Assembly: GCA_002690325.1 (NCBI GenBank)
Contig: NZED01000011.1
Coordinates: 35,765-69,114, forward strand
Source of the DNA: Synechococcus sp. ARS1019
GTDB lineage: Bacteria > Cyanobacteriota > Cyanobacteriia > PCC-6307 > Cyanobiaceae
Length of the DNA stretch: 33,350 nt
Direction: 5' to 3'
In this document: piece after piece, positions 19,499 to 27,534 of the stretch
Position numbering within the stretch: position 1 is the stretch's first letter
How the letters are laid out: every line of letters begins with the position of its first letter
The notes under the pieces: model-generated
The model's database searches: none
The model's input: the letters and a program-made list of their open reading frames with translations, nothing else
What the model was told of the DNA's origin: nothing
Translations under genes and position numbers: made by a program

Positions 19499-21391
19499 GT
19501 GTCTGTGTCTATCCGGCGCTGGAGCTGGTCCCTTCCGGCTGTGGTTGGTTCAGATCCGCTGGCTGGCCTCAATTTGCCTCTGGCCCTCCGCTGTTTGCTT
19601 CAACGCAGAGGTTTCACCACGGAATCTGCGGCTGAAGCCGTGCTTAATCCAATGGATCTGCCGGATCCCAGTGAGCACTTTCCTGATCTGGAAAGGGCAC
19701 TGCTGCGTTTAGAGCGCAGTTGTCGCTTGGGGGAAAAGGTCGCCATTTGCGGCGACTATGACGCCGATGGAATGACCAGTACCGCCCTGTTGCTCCGGGC
19801 GCTGACCGCTTTGGGGGCAGATCCCGTACCAGCGATTCCGTCGCGTATGGAAGACGGCTATGGACTCAATCGGGGCATGGTGGAAACGCTGAATCAGCAA
19901 GACATTCGAGTTCTCGTCACCGTTGACAACGGTGTCTCCGCTGATGAAGCACTGATCTGCGCAGAGCAACTCGGCCTTGAAGTGATCGTGACGGACCATC
20001 ACGCCATACCTCTGGAACGCCCCCCCATGACGGCGTTGATCCATCCCGAAACCACACCCGATGGCTCGCCCTATCGCGGATTAGCGGGCGTTGGTTTGGC
20101 TTTTGTGTTGGCTCACGCCCTGGCAGACCGTCTCAAGAAACCGGATGCGATTCTCGCGGCGCGGGATCTGTTCTGCATCGGAACCGTCGCCGATATGGCT
20201 CCTTTGTTGGGTGCCAATCGCCGTTGGCTCATCGATGGATTGAAGACACTGCATCGCAGCCCCTGTGCTGGCGTTCAGGCTCTTCAACGGCTGGCTGGTC
20301 TTGGGGATCAAGCCTTGAGCGCCGATGACATCGGTTTTCAGCTGGCGCCACGCATCAATGCGGTGGGACGTTTGGGTGATCCTGAATTGGTCGTTCAACT
20401 CTTAACCGCATCAGATCACAACGAGGCGATCGCGCTCGCTCGGCAGTGTGATGACTTCAACCGCCAACGGCGTGAACTGTGTGATGCCATCGAGGCTGAA
20501 GCAACGGCCCTTGTTGAGGCTGATCAGGGCCAGTTGCCACCGTTTTTGTTATTGGCGCAGGGTCACTGGCACCACGGCGTGATCGGCATTGTTGCGGCAC
20601 GACTGATGGATCGCTTCCATCGTCCTGCAGCGTTATTGGCCGGAGAAGGCAATGGCCGGTTGCGGGCATCAGTCCGCGCTCCCGCAGGCTTTGCCGTTGA
20701 TCAGGCTCTGCAAGCTTGTGCTCAGCATCTCGAACGCTTCGGTGGGCATCCCGCAGCAGGTGGATTCACCGTTGAAGCCAGCAAAGTGAGCGCCTTGCAT
20801 GCACAGTTGAACGATCTTGCTGCGGACTGGCTTGCATCTCAAGGGGACGGTGTTCCGATCCGTCCGGAAGCACTGCTTCGTCTTGAGGAGATCAATTGGG
20901 AGTTCTGGGCTCAATTAAGACGCCTCGAACCGTTCGGAATTGGTCATCCAACTCCACTGTTTTGGGCGAGAGATTGCCACCTTGTGCAATCACGTCTCGT
21001 CAATGGGGGCCATCTCTCTGTGCTGATTGAGCAGGGTGACGTGCAACGTCGAGGGATTGCCTGGCGATGGGACTCGTCTCAGCCGGTACCGGACCATTGT
21101 GATCTTGCCTTTCGAATCACCGAAAACAGCTGGAAGGGCGAACGACGCCTGCAGTTAGAGATCAAAGCCATCCGACAACATTCTCCCCGTGTCTCACTTC
21201 GCTACGGGAAGCGGGATTACGTCGCTGAACGATCGTCAGACGACAGCATTTTGATTCGCAATTCGGCTGGAGAAACGCTCCACGCAACGGGTACATCAAC
21301 AGACCGAGAGGGAGGAGATCAACGTTTTCGCCATCCCTCCGTGATGCACCTGGTCGACCAAGCCTGTTTGGGTCTTGGACTAAGACCCTGA
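19499..21391 (+). CDS. recJ: single-stranded-DNA-specific exonuclease RecJ
   Basis: CGDYDADGMTSTALLL, VTVDNGVSADEAL, VTDHHAIP, RINAVGRLGDP, FGGHPAAGGF. Confidence 0.95.
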   Translation: MSVSIRRWSWSLPAVVGSDPLAGLNLPLALRCLLQRRGFTTESAAEAVLNPMDLPDPSEHFPDLERALLRLERSCRLGEKVAICGDYDADGMTSTALLLRALTALGADPVPAIPSRMEDGYGLNRGMVETLNQQDIRVLVTVDNGVSADEALICAEQLGLEVIVTDHHAIPLERPPMTALIHPETTPDGSPYRGLAGVGLAFVLAHALADRLKKPDAILAARDLFCIGTVADMAPLLGANRRWLIDGLKTLHRSPCAGVQALQRLAGLGDQALSADDIGFQLAPRINAVGRLGDPELVVQLLTASDHNEAIALARQCDDFNRQRRELCDAIEAEATALVEADQGQLPPFLLLAQGHWHHGVIGIVAARLMDRFHRPAALLAGEGNGRLRASVRAPAGFAVDQALQACAQHLERFGGHPAAGGFTVEASKVSALHAQLNDLAADWLASQGDGVPIRPEALLRLEEINWEFWAQLRRLEPFGIGHPTPLFWARDCHLVQSRLVNGGHLSVLIEQGDVQRRGIAWRWDSSQPVPDHCDLAFRITENSWKGERRLQLEIKAIRQHSPRVSLRYGKRDYVAERSSDDSILIRNSAGETLHATGTSTDREGGDQRFRHPSVMHLVDQACLGLGLRP

Positions 21392-21410
21392 AGGCATCAA
21401 TGGAGTCCGA

Positions 21411-21518
21411 TCAGAGGGCACCACGGCGGTAAAAGAGGATGAAGATCACAGCAGGGCCAGCCAGAGTGATCAGCGCAAGGGCGGCGAAGTTGGCGATCAG
21501 ATGAAAGTCGATGCCCAT
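21411..21518 (-). CDS. psb30: photosystem II protein Psb30 (Ycf12)
   Basis: 35-aa ORF missed by the track: [35 protein letters not shown], single TM with RRGAL tail as in cyanobacterial Psb30. Confidence 0.85.
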   Translation of the reverse strand: MGIDFHLIANFAALALITLAGPAVIFILFYRRGAL

Positions 21519-21711
21519 GGGTGAAAAGCGCTTCTCAACGGTGGATTGTCGATCAGGCTACGAGGCTTGCCAACCCCGCAGGTTCTTTGAACCCATGCAC
21601 TGTGACGGCTTGTGATGTTGCAAGCATTGATATGACTTGATTCTCTGCAAACACACGCCACCGTTTTGAATCAGGTGGCGCGGCGGGTTGATGGGGATCA
21701 ATCAATTCTGT

Positions 21712-21933
21712 TTACTGATTGGGCTGAGTGCTGATGAACCTCAAAGCCCACAATCCCGCATAGGCGAACAGGAGTGCAGCAGAGACGAAGACCAGTACCA
21801 ACTCAGACACAGCCTGCTGCCAAGGAAGGGTGTTTCTAGCCAGATCTGGCGAGCGCTCGGCCAAGGCACCCGGGTTACTTGAAACCAATAAAAAAGTCCT
21901 CCCCCTCAACAAGGAAGGACCCATCGTTGGCAC
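21712..21933 (-). CDS. possible small single-TM membrane protein; true start likely inside the ORF
   Basis: QQAVSELVLVFVSAALLFAYAGLWALRFI TM segment. The 5' end of the listed ORF coincides with a minus-strand terminator hairpin, so a downstream start is expected. Confidence 0.35.
   Translation of the reverse strand: MPTMGPSLLRGRTFLLVSSNPGALAERSPDLARNTLPWQQAVSELVLVFVSAALLFAYAGLWALRFISTQPNQ
21890..21920 (-). terminator. rho-independent terminator, leftward
   Basis: Minus strand GTCCTTCC-TTGTTGAGG-GGGAGGAC (one G-U pair) followed by TTTTTT. Confidence 0.75.
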
Positions 21934-22028
21934 ATCACCCCAAGTGAATGCCTCCGCATAGCTAGCAAGAACATGCAGTCATGCGCGAGTGCGCAATGCT
22001 GCGGTGCTGCTGTTGCGTCATCCGAACT

Positions 22029-22056
22029 AAAAAAAACGGCCTTCTCCCAAAAGCCG
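22029..22056 (-). terminator. rho-independent terminator, leftward
   Basis: Minus strand CGGCTTT-TGGGAG-AAGGCCG (one G-U pair) followed by T8. Confidence 0.78.
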
Positions 22057-22322
22057 CTCATTAGCTTGACGCTGTGTCCATTTTTACGTTGTCGTCGCGC
22101 AATGCAACTGGCTTAAGTACTTACGGGGGACTGACTCACTCAACAACCGAGTCCACAGAAAGGTCTCTCTTTGCTCGTTCGAATCGTTCCAAAAACGATC
22201 CACCAAAACGACGGTCAGCTCGACGACGTTGCAGTAGAAAGGAATGAGATGTCCAACGAAAAACCCTGCTGTGACTGAATGTTTGTCCACAGCGGCGGTC
22301 ATCAGACGACACAGGATTAGCC

Positions 22323-22691
22323 ATGACAACCGACCATCAGACGTGGCATTGCATCCAGCACTGCGGTGCGTGCTGCAGGCTTTGTCCTGATGAACGCCAG
22401 GAGGCCCTTGAGGCCTTAACGCCTGAGCAACAACAGCAGTACCTCTCCATGGTCGGAGACGACGGCTGGTGCATTCATTACGACAGTGGCGGCCGTCGCT
22501 GTCGAATTTATGACCAGCGGCCTGAGTTCTGTCATGTGAGCGCTCTCGGCGCCCTGTTTGATGTGCCAGACAGCAATTTTGACCCCTTCGCCATTGCCTG
22601 TTGCCGTCAGCAGATCAGATCCATCTACGGCGGTCGTAGTGATGTCATGCGTAAGTTCAACCGTTCCATTCGAAATGGAGGGTCTCCCTGA
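22323..22691 (+). CDS. YkgJ-family cysteine cluster (zinc/iron-chelating) protein
   Basis: CIQHCGACCRLCPDER, GDDGWCIHYDSGGRRCRIYDQRPEFCHV, FAIACCRQQI. Confidence 0.88.
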   Translation: MTTDHQTWHCIQHCGACCRLCPDERQEALEALTPEQQQQYLSMVGDDGWCIHYDSGGRRCRIYDQRPEFCHVSALGALFDVPDSNFDPFAIACCRQQIRSIYGGRSDVMRKFNRSIRNGGSP

Positions 22692-23023
22692 TGACCGAAA
22701 CAGGCGCTGACCAGCGTCCTCCGTTCACCACTGTTCTCTTCAGCACGTTCACAACGGTTTTCGTGGCTGAGCTTGGCGATAAGACTCAGCTCGCCACTTT
22801 GTTGTTGTCTGCCCAGTCGGGGGCTCCGTGGCTTGTGTTTGTTGGCGCAGCTACAGCCTTAATTGCCTCGAGCCTTGTTGGTGTTTTGGTGGGTCGTTGG
22901 TTGTCTCAGGTTTTGGCACCAGAGCGTTTGGAACTGATGGCCGGTGTCTTGATGGTTGGCCTCGGATTGTGGCTCGGTTTCCAGGCATGCCAGTCATTAC
23001 TGCAAACCCCGTTGGGAGCTTGA
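22691..23023 (+). CDS. TMEM165/GDT1 (UPF0016) family, half-size transporter subunit 1
   Basis: FVAELGDKTQLATLLLSAQSG signature, three TM segments, 110 aa. Confidence 0.9.
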   Translation: MTETGADQRPPFTTVLFSTFTTVFVAELGDKTQLATLLLSAQSGAPWLVFVGAATALIASSLVGVLVGRWLSQVLAPERLELMAGVLMVGLGLWLGFQACQSLLQTPLGA

Positions 23024-23026
23024 GCC

Positions 23027-23344
23027 ATGGATATCCCTCTACTGCTATCGACCTTCTTCACCGTGTTCTTGGCTGAGCTCGGCGACAAAACTCAACTCGC
23101 AACCGTTGCGCTGAGCGGAACGTCCAATCGGCCACTCGCAGTCTTTATTGGCTCGTCCTCTGCCTTGGTTCTTGCCAGCTTGATCGGTGCATTGGCTGGC
23201 GGATCCGTCTCTGGATTTATTCGCACTGATCTGCTTCAGCTGATCGCATCTGCAGGGTTTTTATTGATCGGTGGACGTTTGCTTTGGCCTCTTGTCACAG
23301 CCGAGCCCACACCACAAAACAACGAGGAACCGTCGTCTGACTAA
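23027..23344 (+). CDS. TMEM165/GDT1 (UPF0016) family, half-size transporter subunit 2
   Basis: FLAELGDKTQLATVALSGTSN signature, three TM segments, 105 aa; 3 nt downstream of subunit 1. Confidence 0.9.
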   Translation: MDIPLLLSTFFTVFLAELGDKTQLATVALSGTSNRPLAVFIGSSSALVLASLIGALAGGSVSGFIRTDLLQLIASAGFLLIGGRLLWPLVTAEPTPQNNEEPSSD

Positions 23345-23471
23345 ATCCCATCGCTTGGACTTCTAAAGTCTTGGAGGTATCGATCGTTTTGCACGACTCC
23401 CGCTGCGTCGGTCGTCACGCGTCGACACCCTCTTCCCCCGACCTTGAAGGTCGGTTTCACCGACTGTCCCG

Positions 23472-25808
23472 ATGAAATTCAACGTTGCCGATCTGATTGA
23501 TCAGCTCAACACCGACACTCCGGTTGAGCCGGCAACCCTGGCGAAGACTCTCAAGCTGACGAATAAGGCCGACAAACAAAGCCTCGAACTGGCACTGGAT
23601 GCACTGGTGCGGCTTCAAATCATCGAACGCAACGCTGACAGTGGCTTATTGCGTGTTGATCAGGAGGACCTGATCGAAGCCAGGTTGCGTTGCAGCAGCA
23701 AGGGCTTCTGTTTTGCCATCCGAGATGACGGCGGCGATGACATCTATATCCGCGATCATCAGCTCAATCATGCTTGGAACGGAGACCGTGTCTTGGTGCG
23801 CGTCACCCGTGATGGAGGTCGACGACGATCTCCCGAAGGTGGCGTGCAATGCATTCTCGAACGGGCCACCACCTCCTTACTCGGCCAAGTTGAACGTCAA
23901 GACGATCAGTTGGTTGCGGTTCCTCTCGATGATCGTGTTCTTGCGACCATCCAATTACCGACCGGTGACGAGCAGTACGTGCAGTCGGATCCTGTGGCCT
24001 CAGTGGTCGAAGTTGAGCTGGACCGGTACCCCGTTGCGCAATGCCCTGCAGAAGGACATGTTGCGCGTCAACTGCCGTTAAACGGTGGTCAGGCCGCCGA
24101 TCGTGACCTCCTCCTAACCAAAGCAGGACTCCACAATCCAGCACCTCAACCACGGGCGTCAGCCAAGGTGCCACCTGCCAAAGGACGAACTGATCTCACC
24201 GATCAACCCTGTTTGTTACTTCGCAGTTGGAGTGGATCAGATGCACCGTCGTTGCCTGCTGTGCATGTGCTCCCCCATGCCGGGGGTGCCAGAGTTTGGA
24301 TTCATGCTCCAGCAGTGGCTGAGCGGCTTGGTGCAGGAAGCGCGGTTGACCAGTGGTTGAAGGATCGTGGAGAAGCGTTGTGCCTCGGGCAGAGCTGGCA
24401 ACCTTTGCTCTCGAATGCGCTGGTCAAAGCCTGTGCGCTGAAACCAGGGGTGACCAGCGATGCCGTCTCAGTGCGACTGGATATTGATGCCGATGGCGAG
24501 ATCACTGAGTGGGAATTCATGCTTAGCAGCATCCGCCCTGCCGCTGAAATCAATGCCAATCAGCTCGAAGCACTAGCGAATCGCAAGCCGAAATCCCGCA
24601 CAGTCCCTGCTGCGTTGAAGGGGATTAAAGATCAACTCCCACAACTGGAAACGCTCCAGTTCTGTGCTCGTTCTCTTCAGGAACGAGACCATCGGCACGG
24701 AATGATCCAGTTGGATCTTGGTTTGCCGCAACTCGAAGAACTCGGTGATCTGATTTGGACCGATCCCACCGGACGGCGTCAACGCTGGTGTGATGCGATC
24801 AATCCAGTCGATCCACAGTCATGGCTGCAGCCGTTACTGAGAGCCGCCAACCGTGCCTGGACCCATCACGCCACGGCCTTCAAGTTGCCTGGGCTCACGA
24901 TCACAACAGCCGAGCCTGATCCCTCCACTCTCAATGACGTCGCCAAGACGGCCATCGCTTTGGAGCTGCCCCTAGAACTTGATGATGAGGGCAGCCCAAC
25001 CGCTCTGGAGCTCGTCACCGCGTTCCAAGAAGCTCCACAGCGCCGTGTGTTGGAACAACAGCTCAGTCAGGCTCTTCTTGAGCCAACCATTGAAGCGATC
25101 AATGCATCCCTCGCTGATGCAACCAGCGACGACGAACCGTCCGATGAAATCGGAACTGCTGATGTGGTTCAGGGTCTCGCCCCATGGTGCTGCGCCACTC
25201 TGCACGCCACGGATCTGGTTAATCAACAAGTTCTCGTTGCTCTGCTCCAGGACGGCAAAGATCGGCCCAGTGTTCGACAAAAAGAGCGCGTCAATCTCGG
25301 TCAGAAAGGTGCGGAAGAGCAATTGAGTTGGGGTTTGTTTAGTGCGTCGGTGTCGGAAAAGCTCCAAACATTGACGAGTGAACGCCTCTGCCAGCGACTC
25401 AATACACGACATCGCCAGGCACAAGACCTCCATCGTGATCTGATTGCAATGGTTCAAGCGCGATTCGCAGAACCTCTCCTCAATACCGAGATTGAAGGGT
25501 GCATCAGCGGTGTGCAGAGCTATGGATTTTTTGTTGAAATTCCCCCGTCCCAAGTTGAAGGCCTTGTCCATGTCAGTTCTCTGAACGACGACTGGTACGA
25601 ATACAGATCGCGGCAAAATCGTTTGGTCGGCAGAAAAAGCCGTCGGGTTTATCAACTGGGAGATCTCGTTACCGTGCGGGTGACCAAGGTTGATGCGCTC
25701 CGGAATCAGATCGATCTCGATGTCATCCATCAGCCGCAGCACGATGTCGAGCAAGCGTCAGACGGGGAAGAGTCCTCACCTCTGCCTGTCACGGTGAGTG
25801 TGCACTGA
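23472..25808 (+). CDS. RNase R/Zam-like RNB-family protein, probably catalytically degenerate
   Basis: Full RNase R architecture: N-terminal HTH (MKFNVADLIDQL..LDALVRLQIIER), OB/CSD (GFCFAIRDDGGDDIYIRDHQLNHAWNGDRVLVRV), RNB-like core, C-terminal S1 (GCISGVQSYGFFVEIPPSQVEGLVHVSSL). RNB catalytic motifs not recognisable. Confidence 0.88.
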   Translation: MKFNVADLIDQLNTDTPVEPATLAKTLKLTNKADKQSLELALDALVRLQIIERNADSGLLRVDQEDLIEARLRCSSKGFCFAIRDDGGDDIYIRDHQLNHAWNGDRVLVRVTRDGGRRRSPEGGVQCILERATTSLLGQVERQDDQLVAVPLDDRVLATIQLPTGDEQYVQSDPVASVVEVELDRYPVAQCPAEGHVARQLPLNGGQAADRDLLLTKAGLHNPAPQPRASAKVPPAKGRTDLTDQPCLLLRSWSGSDAPSLPAVHVLPHAGGARVWIHAPAVAERLGAGSAVDQWLKDRGEALCLGQSWQPLLSNALVKACALKPGVTSDAVSVRLDIDADGEITEWEFMLSSIRPAAEINANQLEALANRKPKSRTVPAALKGIKDQLPQLETLQFCARSLQERDHRHGMIQLDLGLPQLEELGDLIWTDPTGRRQRWCDAINPVDPQSWLQPLLRAANRAWTHHATAFKLPGLTITTAEPDPSTLNDVAKTAIALELPLELDDEGSPTALELVTAFQEAPQRRVLEQQLSQALLEPTIEAINASLADATSDDEPSDEIGTADVVQGLAPWCCATLHATDLVNQQVLVALLQDGKDRPSVRQKERVNLGQKGAEEQLSWGLFSASVSEKLQTLTSERLCQRLNTRHRQAQDLHRDLIAMVQARFAEPLLNTEIEGCISGVQSYGFFVEIPPSQVEGLVHVSSLNDDWYEYRSRQNRLVGRKSRRVYQLGDLVTVRVTKVDALRNQIDLDVIHQPQHDVEQASDGEESSPLPVTVSVH

Positions 25809-25809
25809 G

Positions 25810-26418
25810 ATGCTTCCGTACGTTCTGGCCGTGACAGGAGCTTCAGCGCAGCCGCTTGCAGAGCGGGCGTTGTTGCGGCTGCTGCAGCAAGAACGCGCTG
25901 TCCATTTGGTGCTGAGCCGAGGTGCCCACGAGGTGTTTCGTGCAGAACAAGGGCTTTCCATTCCTGTTGAACCTGAACAGCAGGAGCGCTTTTGGCGTGA
26001 ACGACTGCAAGTCAACAGTGGCTCGTTGCAATGTCATCGCTGGAACGATCAAGCGGCGTCCATTGCCAGTGGGAGTTATCGCACCAAAGCGATGGTGATC
26101 GTTCCCTGCAGCATGGGAACAGTGGGGCGAATCAATGCCGGTGTTGCGATGGATCTGATCGAACGTTGCGCTGATGTGCACCTCAAGGAACGCCGACCGC
26201 TTGTGATCGCTCCGCGTGAAATGCCGTTCAACCTCATTCACCTTCGCAACCTCACCGCACTTGCTGAAGCCGGCGCCACGATTGCGGCCCCCATTCCGGC
26301 TTGGTATACACAACCAACATCCCTCGACGAGATGGTTGATTTCCTCGTCGTGCGTTTGTTTGACGGACTTGAAGAGAATCTCGCTCCTTTGCGTCGGTGG
26401 ACAGGGCCAATCGCATGA
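25810..26418 (+). CDS. ubiX: UbiX family flavin prenyltransferase
   Basis: YVLAVTGASAQPLAERALLRLL, ASGSYRTKAMVIVPCSMGTVGRINAGVAMDLIERCADVHLKERRPLVIAPREMPFNLIHLRNLTALAEAGATIAAPIPAWY. Confidence 0.95.
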   Translation: MLPYVLAVTGASAQPLAERALLRLLQQERAVHLVLSRGAHEVFRAEQGLSIPVEPEQQERFWRERLQVNSGSLQCHRWNDQAASIASGSYRTKAMVIVPCSMGTVGRINAGVAMDLIERCADVHLKERRPLVIAPREMPFNLIHLRNLTALAEAGATIAAPIPAWYTQPTSLDEMVDFLVVRLFDGLEENLAPLRRWTGPIA

Positions 26419-26915
26419 CACGGATTCAACGGCTGCTGTTGGTTCCTTGTCTGGCTCCGCTGCTCGCTGTCCTGTTGATTTCCGCGGTTCAAGAACGACG
26501 CCCTCAGAAACTCAATCTGCTTCTGTGGACGAGTCCAAGCTTGCCAATTGGTGGTTGGACAGCAATCTCAGTTCTGGTCGGAGGCGGAATCAGCGGCGCA
26601 ACCGCTCTGCTTCTACGCCCAACAGGCGCACGTTTACGTCGAACGGAACGCCGATCGCTGGCCGACGGCCCTTACGACGATCGTGATTCAGCATTCAGCA
26701 TCGATCCCAGAGGGACGGGATGGACTTCTGAACCCCGTCAACCGATGCCGGAGCGGGACATTCGCGACCCAGCGCCAACTGTCGCGGTGGCTTACCGCGT
26801 TGTTCAGCGACCTCAATCCAAAGGGGAGTCTCCTCCTGCAGCGGCTGCAGCATCACCGACGCCTGATCGAGAGGTCATTGATCAATGGGGAGATGATCCA
26901 GATCGGAATTGGTGA
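26415..26915 (+). CDS. conserved hypothetical two-TM membrane protein
   Basis: MTRIQRLLLVPCLAPLLAVLLISAVQERRPQKLNLLLWTSPSLPIGGWTAISVLVGGGISGATALLL; ATGA overlap with ubiX indicates coupling. Confidence 0.7.
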   Translation: MTRIQRLLLVPCLAPLLAVLLISAVQERRPQKLNLLLWTSPSLPIGGWTAISVLVGGGISGATALLLRPTGARLRRTERRSLADGPYDDRDSAFSIDPRGTGWTSEPRQPMPERDIRDPAPTVAVAYRVVQRPQSKGESPPAAAAASPTPDREVIDQWGDDPDRNW

Positions 26916-26960
26916 TCACACCCTTGGTCTGCTTACAGTTCCCGAAGTCATCTCAGTCCG

Positions 26961-27461
26961 GTGAGCGAGACACCTGCTTCCAAGCCTTCCGCAGCCAAAC
27001 CAGAGGCGGCTGAGACACCTGCTGCAAAACCAGCGGCGTCTGGAAAACCACCGGCAAAACCAGAGTCGGCTGCGAAACCTGCAGCCAAACCAAAGCCACC
27101 CAAACCAGAGGACAAACCTTTTCCGGAATTTGTTGACTCCCTGCTGATCCCAGCAATTGAAAAACAGCTCGCCGATCATTCCATTCAGGCCGATCGTCTC
27201 GAGCGAGTCGAAGGGGAACGCCCTGTGGTTGGTGGCACATGCCCAATGCTGATCGGGGAGTTACCTGGTGGACGTCGTTTTTGGGTGTGTTTCGCCTCCG
27301 AGAACATCAACAGCAGCAAGTTGATTGCACTAGCTGATCCAGGAAGCGACCCCACGCTGCTCGAATCTTTTTTGATTGATGAGAAGCGGATGTCCCTGCC
27401 GTTGCTGGTTTCCAGGCTCCTTCAGCGTCTCAATGGTCAGAAATGGCTTGGTGGGAACTAA
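26961..27461 (+). CDS. DUF2996 protein with Ala/Pro/Lys-rich N-terminal extension
   Basis: GTG start; low-complexity [47 protein letters not shown] followed by the conserved domain [48 protein letters not shown]. Confidence 0.8.
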   Translation: MSETPASKPSAAKPEAAETPAAKPAASGKPPAKPESAAKPAAKPKPPKPEDKPFPEFVDSLLIPAIEKQLADHSIQADRLERVEGERPVVGGTCPMLIGELPGGRRFWVCFASENINSSKLIALADPGSDPTLLESFLIDEKRMSLPLLVSRLLQRLNGQKWLGGN

Positions 27462-27534
27462 TCCCAACAGCAACAAAGACGTCGGGACCAGGCTGACGCC
27501 GCCTACATTGGCTGCACCGCGAGACTCGGAACTG

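Noticed and set aside
21656-21680. CGCCACC...GGTGGCG hairpin
   Set aside because: 7-bp stem with 11-nt loop and no adjacent T-tract; could be chance.
22084-22329. Two minus-strand ORFs (81 aa and 62 aa, 22136-22324) in the interval left of the YkgJ-like gene
   Set aside because: They overlap each other, and the start of the 62-aa ORF shares CATG with the divergent gene start; no family recognised. Kept as a possible non-coding transcript instead.
24972-25754. 260-aa minus-strand ORF
   Set aside because: Fully antisense to the well-supported RNase R-like CDS; no recognisable family; explained by codon bias of the sense strand.
25843-26421. 192-aa minus-strand ORF
   Set aside because: Antisense to ubiX, shadow ORF.
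26548-26964. 138-aa plus-strand ORF in an alternate frame
   Set aside because: Overlaps the membrane-protein CDS 26415-26915, which has coupled ATGA start and clear TM segments; the alternate frame has no features.
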